From NCBI GenBank assembly GCA_949752795.1, contig OX457057.1, positions 161,363,980 to 161,427,979 on the forward strand: a stretch of 64,000 nucleotides of DNA, in the 5' to 3' direction. The notes beneath the pieces were generated by a model that worked only from the letters and a program-made list of their open reading frames with translations, had not been told where the DNA came from and made no database searches. Shown piece by piece: positions 15,201-30,500 of the stretch (the first letter of the stretch is position 1; the number at the start of each line of letters is the position of its first letter). This DNA comes from Hyperoodon ampullatus (Eukaryota; Chordata; Mammalia; Artiodactyla; Ziphiidae). Made by a program: the position numbers and the translations under genes.

Positions 15201-18200
15201 TAGTACTGCCATCATATCTTTTTTTGTTTTTTTTCTGGTTGATCTATACCTTGTTTCTCCTAGTGCTTCTGTCTGGCAATTTTTTTTTTTCTTTTTTGAT
15301 GTGGACCATTTTTTTCAAGTCTTTACTGAATTTGTTACAATATTGCTTCTGTTTCATGTTTTGGTTTTTTGGCCATGAGGCACGTGGATCTTAGCTCCCC
15401 AATCAGGGATTGGACCCACACCCCCTGCATTGGAAGGTGAAGTCTTAACCACTGGACCACCAGGGAAGTCCCCTGTCTGCCATTTTGGTTTGGTGGTTTT
15501 CTAAGATATTTTTCCCAGTTTCCTCTCGTTATGTTGTGTGTCTCTGCTCCACGTTAATGTTCTGTGTTTACCCTGAGGTTTGTATAAAACATCTTAGTTA
15601 AAATAGTCCTTTTTCTACTGATATCTTCATTTACCTATACAAGTTCTGTCCTTTTCCCCTTTTATGTTTTTGTTGTCTTAAGTTATTCCTTTTTATGTTG
15701 TGAGTTTGTTATCAAAGTGAGATAGTTATATTGTTCTGCTTTTTTTCTCCCTTTAACCTTTATGTGATGATAGAGGGTTTAAAAAATTTGATAGACCGTT
15801 GCAATTTTCTAGTTTTATTTATCACCTTGCTCAAAGTTTTGTATATTTTGGCCACTTTGTTTCTGGCTGAAGAGCTCCTTTCAATAGAGCTTGCAAGGCA
15901 GGTTTAATGCTGATGAACTCCTTCAGCTTTTGTCTGGAAAAGTCTTTTTCTCCTTTATATGTGAATGTTAACTTTGCTGGATAGAGTATTCTTGTGTGAC
16001 AGTTCTTATCTTTCAGTATTTTGAGAATGTCATTCTACTCCTGGCCTGTAGGGTTTCTGCTGAGAAATCCACTGATAGCCTAATGGGGGGTTCCTTTGTA
16101 TGTAGGTCACCATTATTTTTTCCCTGGCTGCCTTTAGAATACTGTTATTGAATTTTGACAATCTTAATATTATGTCTTGGAGGAGGTCTTTTTGCATAGA
16201 GGAGGTCTTTTTGCATAGAGGTAATTAGGTGTTCTCTTAGCCTCATGAGCTTGTATATGCAGCTCCTTCCCTAGGTTTGGGAAATTCTCAGCTATTATTT
16301 CTTTAAATAACCTCTCTGCTCCCTTCTTCTTCTGGGATACCCATTATCCTAATGTTGCCCTTCCTAAAAGAGTTGGACTTCTCTCATAGGATTTCCTCGT
16401 TTTTAAAACATCTTATTTCTCTTTCCTCTTCTACTTGTATCATTTCTAGATTTCTATTTAGAGGCCACTTCCCACCATCGGGGGAAGGGGAGAGGACGGA
16501 GGGGGCAGAGCGAGCTGGAGTCATGCAGGCAACTCTACCTTGTCTGTTGTAAGGTTTGCAGGCTCTGCCACTGTGAATAGGAGGTGGAGGGGGCTGTGGA
16601 TGTGCGCACCTCAGCAGCTGTTGTGATGGGGTCCTAGGCCCCACTGCTGCTACCCACCAGTTACTTGTGGCCATGGGTGCTGGTGCAGTCAGTTGGCTCG
16701 AGTCATGCATGTAGCCTTTCTTGCAGTTACTGGGTTCTCTGAAGCTGTGGGCTCTGCTGTCCCATCAAGGGACTCAAATTGCAGGCCCCATCTCCACTGT
16801 TCCCTCAGTTCCACTTCCACTAAGTGTTAAAATTCACCCAGCTTTAGATGTACAGCTGTGTGGAATTCTCCAGCATCCTGTTGTTTTGGGCAGAGGCACC
16901 TTCGTTAAGTTGTGGATGTTTCACTGGTTGTAGAGTGAAGGGGAGAGACAAAGGTAGGTGCTTCACTCTGCTGTGTTTCTGACATTGGTCTATAGTTTTT
17001 TCTCAGGATGTTTTCGTCTGGTTTTGGTATTAGCGTAATGCTGGCCTCACGGCCAGAATGAGTTAGGAAGTAATTCCTCTGCTTCTATACTCCAAGAGAT
17101 TGTAGAGAATTGGTAAAATTTCTTCCTTAAATGTTTGATAGAATTCACTAGGAAACTCATGTGGGCCTGGTGCTTTCTGTTTTGGAAGGTTATTAATTAT
17201 TGATTCAATTAACTTAAGAGATATAGATCTATTTGGATTACCTATTTCTTCTTGAGTGAGTTTTAGCAGATTATGTCTTTCGAGGAATCAGTTCATTTCA
17301 TCTAGGTTATCAAATCTGTGGCATAGAGTTGTTCATAATATTCCTGTGTTATCCTTTTAATTTCCATGGGATCTATAGTGTCCCCTCTTTTATTCCTGAC
17401 ATCAGTAATTTGTGTCCCACTTTTTTTCCTTTTTTTTTTTTCTTCTTTCCTTTTCTTTTTTTCTTAGTTAGCTTGGGTAGAGGCTTCACCTTTGAAGGAT
17501 AGTTTTGCAAGGTACAGTATTCCAGGTTGGTGGGGTTTTTTTCTTTGAACACTTTAAATCTTTCACTCCAATCTCTTGCTTGCATGGTTTCTGAGGAGAT
17601 GTTAGACATAATTCTGACCTTTATTCCTTTACAGGTCATGTGTTGTCTCCCTCTGACTTCTTTTGGGATTTTTTTCTTTATTTTTGACATTCTGTGGTTT
17701 AAAAAGGATATGCCTAAGTGTATTTTTATTTTTTGGCATTAATCCCGCTTGGTGCTTGTGAGCTTCCTGGATCTGAATTTAGTGTTTGACATTAATTTGG
17801 GAAATTCTCAGTCATTATTATTTCAAACATTTCTTTGTTCCTTTCTTCTCTATTATTTACATTATGCATGCATTATTACACCTTCTGTAGCTGTCACACA
17901 GTCTAGGATATTCTGTATTATTCAGTCATTGTTCTCTTTGATTTTTGGTTTCAAGGATTCTATTTTTTTTAATTGAGATATAACTGATACTTAACATTGT
18001 GTTATGGGTAAGGTGTACAATGTGTTGATTTGATACATTTATATATTGCAATATGATTATCATCATAGCACTTACTAACACATCATGTCACATAATTATA
18101 ATTTCTTTGAGGATTCTGTTGATATATCCTGTAGAGATTCTTTCCTTAGCCGTGTCCAGTCCAACAAGCCCACCAAAAGCATTCTTCATTTCTGTTACAG

Positions 18201-21200
18201 TGCTTTTTTTATCTGTAGCATTTCTTTTTGATTCTTTCTTAGGATTTCTATCTCTTGGCTGACATCGTTTTTCTGTTCTTGCATGCTGTCTACTTTATCC
18301 ATTAGAGCCCTTAGCATATTAGTCATAGTTGTTTTAAATTCCTGGTCTGATAATTCTAACATCCCTGCCACGTCTGGTTGATGTTGTTGTATCTTTTCAA
18401 ATTGTGTTTTTTGCATTTTGGCATGTTTTGTAATTTTTTTCTTGATAGCTGGACATGCTGTACCGGGTGAAAAGAACTGCTGTAAATAGATCTTTAGTAA
18501 GGTGGTGGTCAGGTGTTGGGGAAGGGGAAGTATTCTATAGCTCTAGGTCTCTGTTTTTAGTTAAGCTTATGCCTCTGGACTGTGAACTTCAAAACAGTTC
18601 CTCACTTTTTTTCCCTTCCCCTTTAGGTGTGACAGGATGTTCAGAGTGGTCTGGTGTTGGGTATTTCCCTTGCTTCAGGTCAGTCGGGCTTTGATAATAA
18701 TAGAGTAGGTTAGGGTCCAGTTAACTAGATTTCCCTGAAGGCTTTCCTTGTTAAGAAGAACAGAATGCCCTGGCATATTTCAAAATGTTTCCCTTCTCCC
18801 TCTACCTTGCATAAGTACGAGGGGATTTTTTGCTGATATTCATTATAGGAGCCTGGCTGAGCTTCTGGAGGTAAATTTCACAATACAGTAGGGGCCCACC
18901 TTTGACTGGGTCCTCCTGGAATTTTTAACTCTTCAGACTTGTCCACGCTGAGCCTCCAACAATTCACCAACTGCAGCTCAGATTTTCCTACCCAGCTACC
19001 TACCCAGCTACTACCTCCTGCAGAGGCTTCTGCTTGTGAATCTTGGCTCCAGTAAGCCACGACTTCCTATGTTTGTCTGTTTCTCCAATCTTGGGGTCAG
19101 TGGTTTTACCTGCGTCATCTCCTCTCATGGATCTAAGAGTTGTTGATTTTTCAGTTGTCAGTTTTTGACTTGTTATTAGGCTGAAGTGGTGACTTCCAAG
19201 CTCCTTACATGTGGAACCAAAAAGTCTTCCTCAATAATTTTATTTATTTATTTATTTATGGCTGCATGGGGTCTTCGTTGCTGCGTGCAGGCTTTCTCTA
19301 GTTGCAGTGAGTGGGGGCTACTCTTCATTGCGGCACGCAGACTTCTCATTGTGGTGGCTTCTCTTGCGAAGCATGGGCTGTAGGCGCGCGGGCTTCAGTA
19401 GTTGTAGCAAATGGGCTCAGTAGTTGCGGCACATGGGCTTAGTTGCTCTGCAGCATGTGGGATCTTCCTGGACCAGGGCTTGAACCCACGTCCCCTGCAC
19501 TGGCAAGCAGAGTCTTAACAACTGCACCACCACCAGGGAAGTCCCTTCCTCAATAATTTTTTGAATAAATGAATGAATGATGGGAAAAGGCTGAGATGTG
19601 AATTCCTGCTAAAATGAGAGGTTCCAACAACACCTAAGTGTAAGTCATGTAATACAGCAGCTTGGCTAAAGTTACATTTATATTAGGGCATTATGTTTTA
19701 TATAGCTTAAAAATTATTTGGTGTAGCAAACTATGTTTAAGGCTGAACTGATTTTTGAATCTGCGTTAATGGAAAGATAAGTATGTTGAAGATTTATATT
19801 CATTCACCCAACTATCAGAAAAAATAAATTATACAGTAATCCTTCCCTTTTTCATCCTGATACAATTTATTCCCGTAATAGTTTTGAAGTTCCAGGTCAA
19901 TTTGTCTAGAGCCAATTAACTAATAATCAGTCCTTCATATACCAGGTTGCCTAAAATTCAATCTCCTTTTTTTTCTGTTTATGTTAGTGTTCTAATTAGC
20001 ATGGGGGAGGATTTAAGAATTATTTTTTAACCAGCTTATGTAACGGAGTTCCCCATTTACTTTTAATACTTCTAATATGTTATTATCATATTTGAAGTAT
20101 TTAATTTATTTTTGAACACTTTAAAGACTTTTAATCTGTGTCTAAAAATCCTTTCCTTAGGGCTTCCCTGGTGGCGCAGCGGTTGAGAGTCCGCCTGCCG
20201 ATGCAGGGGACACAGGTTCGTGCCCCGGTCTGGGAAGATCCCACATGCCGTGGAGCGGCTTGGGCCCGTGAGCCGTGGCCATTGGGCCTGCGCGTCCGGA
20301 GCCTGTGCTCCGCAACGGGAGAGGCCACAACGGTGAGAGGCCCACACACCGCAAAAAAAAAAAAATCCTTTCCTTAGAATTCCATGTTCCTAACAGTAAA
20401 TATTTATCAGCACTATACAAGACATAAACAATAACTTGTCAAGCTAGGCTATCTTGATAACATCACTAAGAACAAAAAATGGTATTATTTTGTGCCTTAC
20501 AATCCAGTAATATTTTATGAATTAGACAGCTTAAATAATAATAAATCTTGTACATTTGACAAGTAATCATCATTGTAATAGGCTTTTGTCTTGACTTTAT
20601 ATATATTTTTAAACATGTTTCTCACTCTAGAAAATGAAACTCTAGAAACCCAAGTCTACCGATTTAGAATGTCATTCTGAAAATTATTTAACATAAAATA
20701 TCTCAAAGAGCCACAGTTACTGTGAGTGTTGCCTCTAATGTAAAGGAGTTTCTCATATTGCCTGAACTCTAAAGGTAAAAGAGTGACATTCTATTACAAA
20801 ATAATTACTAGTATTGGCGATATTTGTAATTCTCCTTCCCCCTTTTGCCTGCTATTCATCCTTCAAAATTCAATTCAAATGCCAGCTCCATAAAACCTTC
20901 CTGACCTCTTCCAGAGTAGGGAACTTCTCTAGGCTACCGTATATATATATACCACTATTTTAATACTTAAAACAATTTTCATTTTTTTAACCCAAGCTGC
21001 AGAGAATGTACAGATAAATATTCAAATACAATCTCAAATACAATCTCATGGTGAATCAGCAGTATCTATGACTACATAGCTTTTAATTTCATTTCCCTCT
21101 TTTGTCATTCAGCTTCCTTTATTTTAAACTTCTTGGCTGCTACATGTGGAAGGTTAGAGCATTTAAAAAAATTTTTTTTAAAAAAGGTTTACTCTTGGGG

Positions 21201-22175
21201 CTTCCCTGGTGGCGCAGTGGTTGAGAGTCTGCCTGCCGATGCAGGGGACACGAGTTCGTGCCCCAGTCCGGGAAGATCCCACATGCCGCGGAGCGGCTGG
21301 GCCCATGAGCCATGGCTGCTGAGCCTGCACATCTGGAGCCTGTGCTCCACAACGGGAGAGGCCACAACAGTGAGAAGCCCGCGTACCGCAAAAAAAATAA
21401 AAATAAAAATAAAAAGGTATTACTCTTCCCTACACTCATGCAGAAACTTTAAGAAATTAAAATCCCATTTGGAGCAATAATACCCTTAATCAAAAAAAGT
21501 TATTAAATTATAAAATCTGTGGCTTTTAGACAAATGGCAATAATTAAATGTGCTATTAAGGAGGTGTCACTTTTCTAACAACTTCAACCAATTAGGAAAA
21601 GGTACTTTCAGAAGTCCTAGGTCTTTATGTCTGCTGTAAACGTAGACCACTTACAACCACTTCCTCTGGTGGGTGGAGACCATCCACTAACTATATCACT
21701 TTCTGTTCACTTTCTTTTTCCTGGTCATCGTTTTTAAGAAAAACACAAAGTCCCAGATATATTTCTACTATAGACTCTCCTATTCCTAGAGACTTATGGA
21801 ATGTGTTCGTGTGAGTAGTGAAGGGTACTCAAGGAAATATAAACTTCGCTTGTGTTGTGTCTGGGGACAAAGACATGAAGATTCAGAAGTGAGACTATCA
21901 TGCTTTCTCAAAGAGAAGACTAGATAGAATACAGGAGAGTCACTATGTCTCCTGTCTTTTTGTGTTGTCAGGAAAACCTAGTGTGGAATGTTGCAATAAA
22001 TCTATGTCCAGACAAGTATGGAACTCTCTGAATTTACTTAGAACAAACAAATGCTAATTTGGGTGATATGCTGTATTTATTTCTGCCACTGATAAAATCA
22101 GGGGTTGGCAAACTTTCTCCATCAAGGGCCAAATAGTGAATATTTTAGGCTTCTCTAGCCACATATGGTCTCTGT

Positions 22176-22209
<34 letters not shown>

Positions 22210-24746
22210 TGTGTGTGAATATAAAACGTAAAAATCTTTTCTTAGCTCACAGGCTGTACAAAAACAAGATTGCAGGTCAGATTTTACTCAGAGGCTGTAG
22301 TTTGTGGACCCCTGTTATAGATACCTTCAAGAAAGGTACCTTTTAAGACTGTTCTATGCCAATCATGTTTTGGAGAACAGAGTGGGGCTGCAAGAAAAAG
22401 AGAATAAAGAATAGTTTGGAAGTATCGCTAGTGCTCAAGCTCCATGAATAGCCATTTTATATACTCCAAGATGTACTAGCATTATTATAAAAAAAAAAAA
22501 AAGAGGGTGTCATTCCCTATATTGATTTCACAGAAATTCCCTTTAAGCTGGAAAGCACTTTTTTAAAGTTAGTTTTTATTATAAAGTACTTATAGAAATG
22601 ATTTCTGGGCTTCCCTGGTGGCGCAGTGGTTGAGAGTCCGCCTGCCGATGCAGGGGACACAGGTTCGTGCCCCAGTCTGGGAAGATCTCACATGCCGCGG
22701 AGCGGCTGGGCCCCTGAGCCATGGCCGCTGAGCCTGCGCGTCCGGAGCCTGTGCTCCGCAACGGGAGAGGCCACAACAGTGAGAGGCCCATGTACCGCAA
22801 AAAAAAAAAAAAAAAAGAAAAAAAAGAAATGATTTCTAAATCTAGCATACAAAGAACATAAAAGTGCTAGATTATTTTAGCTCCAAGTTCTCTTCTAATT
22901 AAGATTTTGTGACTTAAAATTTTTTTTTCTAAGTTTTTAAATAGAGCATTTGAGAAACTGGTGGGTGAAAGTACACATGATAAGTTGTATACTACAAGGA
23001 TCATTTTCAGTACCCAGACACTATAAATAATGAAGTCTCTAAAAAAAATTAGCCTGAGCTTAAGTGAAAGAAATTTAAAACAAGTTGCAACTATTTATAA
23101 AGAAAAATGAAGCTTCCCTCCTTTTGACTCATCTCCAAATTTAGAAAAGAATTGTAACCTAAGTCCAACCACAATCAATGTAAATTCACTTAAAGCTGCA
23201 GATCTTGGTAGCTCATGTCTTACACCAAGGCAAACACTGAAAAGAATATAAACCACTTCAACAAACATGGCAAAGAACACTGCACTTACCTTGAAAAAGC
23301 TCAAATTCACTTTCTAAATCAAGAAAAAACCTTAATTGGTAAATTGATATCCTTTTCTCCCGATAGTGTGAACTTGACTGCTAGTAAAAACTAAAATATA
23401 TGTTCTTATATTTTCTTACATGAATTTAAACAATAATATAACAAAAGACATAATTTTAGAGAGAATAAAAACCCAGGTGATTAAGAAAGTTTATGGTCAT
23501 AAGGACACTGCCCCTCAAGCTGAGATAATGAACAAAGTAATATTCTCAAGCCAGTGACCAAATGAATGTACTCCTGTATTCTACTGATAATCAGAGACCT
23601 CAAAGAGAACCTACAAGAATTAGAGATAAACAAACCTAATTCACTCATTTTAGTATTTCCATTTGTTTTATATGACGAATCTGCAAGAGAGATAGCAAGA
23701 AAATGATTAGAGCTGAAAAAGAAATGCATCATATGGTTCTTTACCACAGGTTCATCATCAAAACCTTAACAGATTTTTATCATTTATAACACTTAAAAGG
23801 ACAGCCACCTATCAAAAAAAAAAATCAACCGAATTCTTTTTTAAAGGGAATGATTGAGGAGTAGAAACCTCATGTGAAGATAAATAAGCTTCCTTTTTAG
23901 TTCCCACGATAAAGCACCCTTATGGGTCTGTAAACTCTAAAAATTAAGTAGAAGTAGACCTCTTGGAATGACATTACTAGTTTTCTTTCATAGTCATGAA
24001 ATCAATTTAAGGGCAATACTCTTTTAAGGTTTTAGTCAAAAAGAAATGTAATTAAGGCAGGGAAAGTTTATAGCCCTGAGCCACAAAGCCTCAGTCTTGA
24101 ATTTTTTATTAGCATTATACTGGGAAGAATAAAAAGTCCCTGACCCTAATTTAAAACCATTTTGCTAACAAAAAGAATCATAGCAACATATAAGAAACAA
24201 CCTCTTAAAAAGAATGAGGAAGTCCTTTATACACTTATATGGAAAGATGTCTCAATATATTTCAAGTAAAAATAAATAAACAGTAAGAGTACAGAAAGGA
24301 GTATTTATTGGGCTAAAATTTGGGTTAAAAAAAGAGAGGAAAATATCATTTATACATGAATTTCCCTATATTTCCATAAAATACCTCTGGAAAAATACCT
24401 AAGAAACTGACAACATTAGTTGCCTCTGATGAGGAAGCTGGGTGGGCAAAGGTCAGAAGGGGCAGGGAGACTTTTCATTGTATATTTATAGAAACTTTTG
24501 AATTTTGAACCATATGAATACATGTAATACCCTATTTAAAAATATAAGAAAGTTGGGGCCTCCCTGGTGGCGCAGTGGTTGAGAGTCCGCCTGCCGATGC
24601 AGGGGATACGGGTTCGTGCCCCGGTCTGGGAGGATCCCATATGCCGCGGAGCGGCTGGGCCCGTGAGCCATGGCTGCTGAGCCTGCGCGTCCGGAGCCTG
24701 TGCTCCGCAACGGGAGAGGCCACAACGGTGAGAGGCCCGCGTACCA

Positions 24747-24786
<40 letters not shown>

Positions 24787-27477
24787 TATATAAGAAAGTT
24801 GAACCAACAGACAAAACAGTCTCTTACCAAATCTTGAGCTTCTTAGAGGGGGTCTACGCAGGCTGATTACAGGATCTTCACTCACCACTAATACAGGAAG
24901 AGAAAACATTAAAAAAATATATAAAATGTCAAACATTAGATTTATTATACAATCATCTATTTAGTCAGCCAAGTTTTTTCTGAGCTCTCCATTTTGCTAA
25001 GTATGGGAATACAATAGTGAACTAGAGAAAAGTTTCCTGCTATAAAAAACTTATGGACTTGATGGAAAATTTTGCAGTTTTTCTCACCAGGGCATATTTG
25101 TATAACAAGAAAGGAATATCAAATAACACTCTTCTAAATTTCTCAATTAAGAACCAAAATCTGTACCATAGCACCAACTCAATTATCTACCCCATTTGTG
25201 GCATACCCTAATTGTGGATTATTTATGTCATATTTTAATTTGAGGGTTAACTTTCTGAGACTTAATACACTCCCTCCAATTACTTAACCTTGTGTGTGTT
25301 CAGGAAATGCAAACTCCAATTTTTAAAACAATGTTAATGTTAGCCAGGTTTCAGACTGTCTATGGTTCAATGGCATAGGGTTAATGAGGAAGCCAATCCC
25401 ATTAAATAAAATATTAATGTTAGCCTAGAAATCCAAGGTGTGTTTCCTCAAACAGCCTCACACAGCATAATATAAAATGCAATCTACATCTAAATTTGGG
25501 TTATATTATGCTTTGTTTCATTTGTTTCTATAAAAAAGCAGTATGTTTGGCTCTGTATGAGAAGTGTAAAAACCACATTCTGAACCATCTATCCCTGACC
25601 CCTGCCATTACACTGGCTGCCTATGTTTGTTTTCACAAAACTGACTTAACCCAATTTCCCCTTTACAGTACCAAGAAGAGAAATCTTGAAGGGACACCCA
25701 TTCATTTGTTCTAAAAATACTTACTGAGCATGATTTTGTACATCTTCAAGACAGAGATGTAGAGAAACAATTAAATTGACTTTGTGTAGCTCAAAAACGC
25801 AGAACTAAGATCAAGAGAAAGTTACAGCAAAGTAGCTTTTAGTTCAATAGTAGAACGAAAAACAACCAAATTATGTGTTGTCTTCAAAACAGAATGGAGA
25901 GTGAGGAAGTGATTTCCACATCACTGCATATGATTAACAATGCACAGATACATGTTAACAGAGGGACACCTACACTGATAGAAACTCTGAGTAGATGTCT
26001 TCCCTAAATCTTCCAGTTCTAAGATTCTATGAAATATTATCAGTTGTTAGAATTTCACATATCAGGTATTTAGAACTTATATAAGCAGCTTTAAAAAGAA
26101 ATCTTGTACACGTCTGTTACTCTTATTATTACAACTACCTTCCTCTTTTTCTCCTCTGTATTCCCATCCTTTTCAGGTTTAATTAAAACCTAAAACTTAA
26201 CTTACTCTATAGACATCAATTACTATTTCAGTCCCCATCTTTTCATTTAAGCTTTTCTCATATGCTCTACCATATATATAGCCCTAGGTAAGATACTTGA
26301 GGGAGACAGAGTAGCCCAGAGAGGTATTAGAGAATAAAATAACAAGTACCCTTCTTTAGTAGCAATCTCCTTCCTTTGTCTGCTGCTTTTGCTCACCACT
26401 GCACCCCCAAGCTCTAGCAAGGGCACTGGTATAAAGTAGGTGCTCAATAATATCTGGAGAATGAATGAATGCTGTAACTACAAAGAATCAAATGTTCATG
26501 ACAAAATAGAAGGTATTAAAAATATTTAACTATAATTATTTAGCTAGAAACCATAACTGTTAAAAATATTTAACTTTAGGGAAAGTAAATGAAATCTTCC
26601 TACTGTATTTTTAGATTATGAAATTAGTTTCATGAAAGGAATGAACCTGGCCATAGAAGAAGTTATATAGGTATATGTGGACTGAACTGACTGAACAACC
26701 TAATGGCTATTTCAATGTGAAAATAATGCAATTCTGAAACTTCAAACATTAAACAGAGTTTAAACCATATCCCTATTCTAAACTAATACAATCAACATTT
26801 TTTCACGACTTCAAAAACAGGATGACAAATGATGTAGTTTTCTTTACTAGGTTGTTTTAGAAAGTGGCCCCTTGCTTTAGGTCATTATTTTCAAGGACAT
26901 TTTTGGATAAAGTTCTCTCAGACCACACCACTGGCCCTATATACAATTATGGCACAATTCTGAATACCAAAGTTAAATTGAAAGTCTATGATTCTACAAG
27001 AAGAAGGAAGGGACTATCTTTTTTCTTTTTTAATTGATGTATAGTCAATTTACAATGTTGTATTAAGTTTCTGGTGTATAGCAAAGTGATTGTTATATAT
27101 ATATATTCTTTTTCATATTCTTTTCCATTATGGTTTCTTACAGGATACTGAATATAGTTCCCTGTGCTATACAGCAGGACTTTGTTGTTTATCTATTTTA
27201 TATATAATAGTTTATATCTGCCAATCCCAAACTCCTAATTTATCCTTCCTCCACCCACCTTCCCCCTTTGGTAACCACAAATTTGTTTTCTAAGTCTGTG
27301 AATCTGTTTCTTTTTTGTAAATAAGTTCATTTGTATCATATTTTAGATTCCACATATAAGTGATATCATATATTTGTCTTTCTTTCTGGCTTGCTTCACT
27401 TAGTATGATAATCTCTAGGTCCTTCCATGTTGCTGCAAACGGCATTATTTCATTCTTTTTAATGGTTGAGTATTATT

Positions 27478-27512
<35 letters not shown>

Positions 27513-30500
27513 ACATATACATATACACATACCACTTCTTTATCCATTCAGCTGTTGATGGACATTTAGGTTGCTTCCATGTCTTAGCTACTGTAAGCAG
27601 TGCTGCTATGAACATATGGGTGCATGTATCTTTTCAAATTAGAGTTTTCTCTGGATATATGCCCAGGAGTGGGATTGGAGGATCATACGGCAACTCTATT
27701 TTTAGTTTTTTTAAGGAACCTCCAAACTGTTTTCCATAGTGACTGCACCAATTTACATTCCCTCAAACAAGGAAGGGCCTATCCTTAAACCTGCACTTAA
27801 AGCAGTTTTCCATCAAAGTTGACTCCTGTTTAAATAATTCCTCTGCTAGAAAGACTTTATAACCATTCATTTAATGACTTCCCTAAACTCTTTCTCCTTT
27901 TATTAAGAGGAATGATAAGGAGGATGCCAAGTGCTAGATGCAGTATAATTTTTAAAAGCACCTTTTAGAGTAAGAGAACCCCGAGTATCTCAGGTCTCCC
28001 AAAGATGCACATACCCTTATTTCTAGTTATATTGTAGCACAGTATGATATCGATATATTCCAGGTAATACATGCATGAGTTCCATCGCTCTATCATCTAT
28101 GCTGGGAAATGTTTTGTCTTTTCCATTACCAACTATAGCATGAGCTTCTTGAGAAAAAAGAAATGCTTAAGCAAACTTTTATGAACTTCACATCTCCTAT
28201 AAAGTGCTGTGAGGAAAAAAAACCCACCTTATATCTGTATGTTTTACTGTGTACAAACTGACTTGGCAAGTACTATATCATTTTTGTAGGGGCTTTGTGA
28301 GTTAGGCTGGGTAAGTCATACAGATAAAGGCCTGAGGTTCAAGGTGAGTAGCTAATTCAACCAAGGTCCAGTGCTCTTTCCACAACATTATGCAGCCATG
28401 TACCTCAACAGCAGTCCTTAAATACAGGCCTAATGTGAACTCCAAAAGACTGTACGAGACATTCTATTGTATAATTGTTTTATAATGGTCTATAGGCTGG
28501 TGCTCAACAGTCTTCATTACATCAATTTACTTAACTCCATAATTTTTATAAATTTACTGCAGATTTTAAAAATGAGAAATTTTTGTTTCTCCCAGTATAA
28601 GGGACATGAAATTAAATCTCCTGTAAATAAAATTTCAAGTATATGGTTTTTCCACATGGCCTAGAAGGACTTCCCTGGTGGCGGAGTGGTTAAGAATCTG
28701 CCTGCCAATGCAGGGGACACGGGTTCGAACCCTGGTCCTGGAAGATCCCACTTGCCACAGAGCAACTAAGCCCATGTGCCACAACTACTGAGCCTGTGCT
28801 CCAGAGCCCGCTAGCCACAACCACTGAGCCTGCGTGCCACAACTACTGAAGCCTGTGTGCCTAGAGCCTGTGCTCCACAACAAGAGAAGCCACCGCAATA
28901 AGAAGCCCACGCACTGCAACGAAGGGTAGCCCCTGCTCACCGCAACTAGAGAAAGCCCACGCACAGCAATCAAGACCCAACGCAGCCAAAAATAAATAAA
29001 TAAATCTTAAAAAAAAAAATGGCCTGGAAAATCTGTTTATAGCACCTATCACTCAAAGCATTTTTCTAAGGTAGTTTATAATCTTAACACAGCACCATAG
29101 GCTATTTAAGGAATTAAGCATAAAGGGTGTGTTATTTGGAACTGAACTTGAACCAGATATTTATTCATTCTAAACTGAGAACAGAACAGTTTAAATTATA
29201 AGGAATAATCTTATTAGAAGCAATGGGTAAGGAAAGAAGTCAGGATTTGGGTTTAAAAATAAAAAGCCAGAGATGATCAGTTTCAATAGCTACAATCATT
29301 TATTGCTGTGGACTTTCCTAATATCAAAAAAAGCAAACTGAAAATAAATGGAACTAAAAACCAAAGGATGTTACGAATTAATGACAACTTAATCCTTTCC
29401 CTTGTTTTTCAAAATAGTTTAAACAGGTTTTAAAACATTAAGTAGACTATCAAATGTACCCTACTGTCATGTTACATTGATACTAAGATGCAAATATTTT
29501 TACTTTAACATCTCTGAAAGTGGGATGTATCATAAAATCTAAGGCATATTACAGTTTAATTGGCAGCATTTCTTCCTCCTAGGTGGTACATAAAACAATG
29601 ACAGTATATCTTACAACTGATGAGATCTTAGATTTGATGAAATATATTATCAAACTGAGATCGACCATATTGTGTCATGATTTTACAATGCAGACCATTT
29701 AATCCATTTTCTTTTATTTATTTATTTTTGGCTGCATTGGGTCTTCGTTGCTGCGCGCGGGCTTTCTCTAGTTGCACCGAGCTGGGCTACTCGCTGTTGC
29801 GGTGCGCGGGCTTCTCATTGCGGTGGCTTCTCTTGTTGTGGAGCACCGGCTCTAGGTGCGCGGGATTCAGTAGTTGTGGCGCACGGGCTTAGTTGCTCCA
29901 CGGCATGTGGGATCTTCCCAGACCAGGGCTCAAACCTGTGTCCCTGCACTGGCAGGAGGATTCTTAACCACTGCGCCACCAGGGAAGCCCTTAATCCATT
30001 TCAAATGGAAAGTAGTGTGACATATTTATTCATTCAACACTTAACAAGCTATACTGAGTAGTAATTATTACACGGGACAGTGACAGTGAGGTACTTGGGG
30101 CAAATGAAAGGGCTTTGGAGAAGACAAACCTGGGTCTGAATTTGGCTCAGTTACATAGCAAGTATTCTTAGAGAAAAGTTAGCTACTCTGAGCTCCAGTT
30201 TTCTCACCAAAAAATGGGTACATCTATCCTGCATAGTTATGTGAATGAATTAACATACACAAAGTATATGGTACTTAGTACGTACTCAAGTATGTGCCCT
30301 GTCTTTTCTTGACACATGCTACTATTGCTTAATTCAATAAACAACCTATAAAGAAGATTCACTGAAACGTTGAATGAGGTATGATCTGCGACCCTTGATA
30401 GACCAGGCTATAAAATCTATACATAAAAAAAGCAGGCACATAAGGAAAACAATAAACTCACTCTTCTTACCTGGAGTCTGTGTTCTCCTGATAGTTTTCT

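Larger units (their letters stand above)
10426..16985 (-). mobile_element. L1 copy with 5' UTR, broken by later insertions
   Basis: A second reverse L1: 3' end near 10426, ORF2 through 15200, ORF1/5' region from about 15480 and a GC-rich 5' UTR near 16450-16980. Interruptions: SINEs at 10534, 11607, 12846 and 15285; L1 3' ends at 12648 and 14222; a 64-bp MITE at 13556. Reading frames are short and decayed. Confidence 0.8.
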
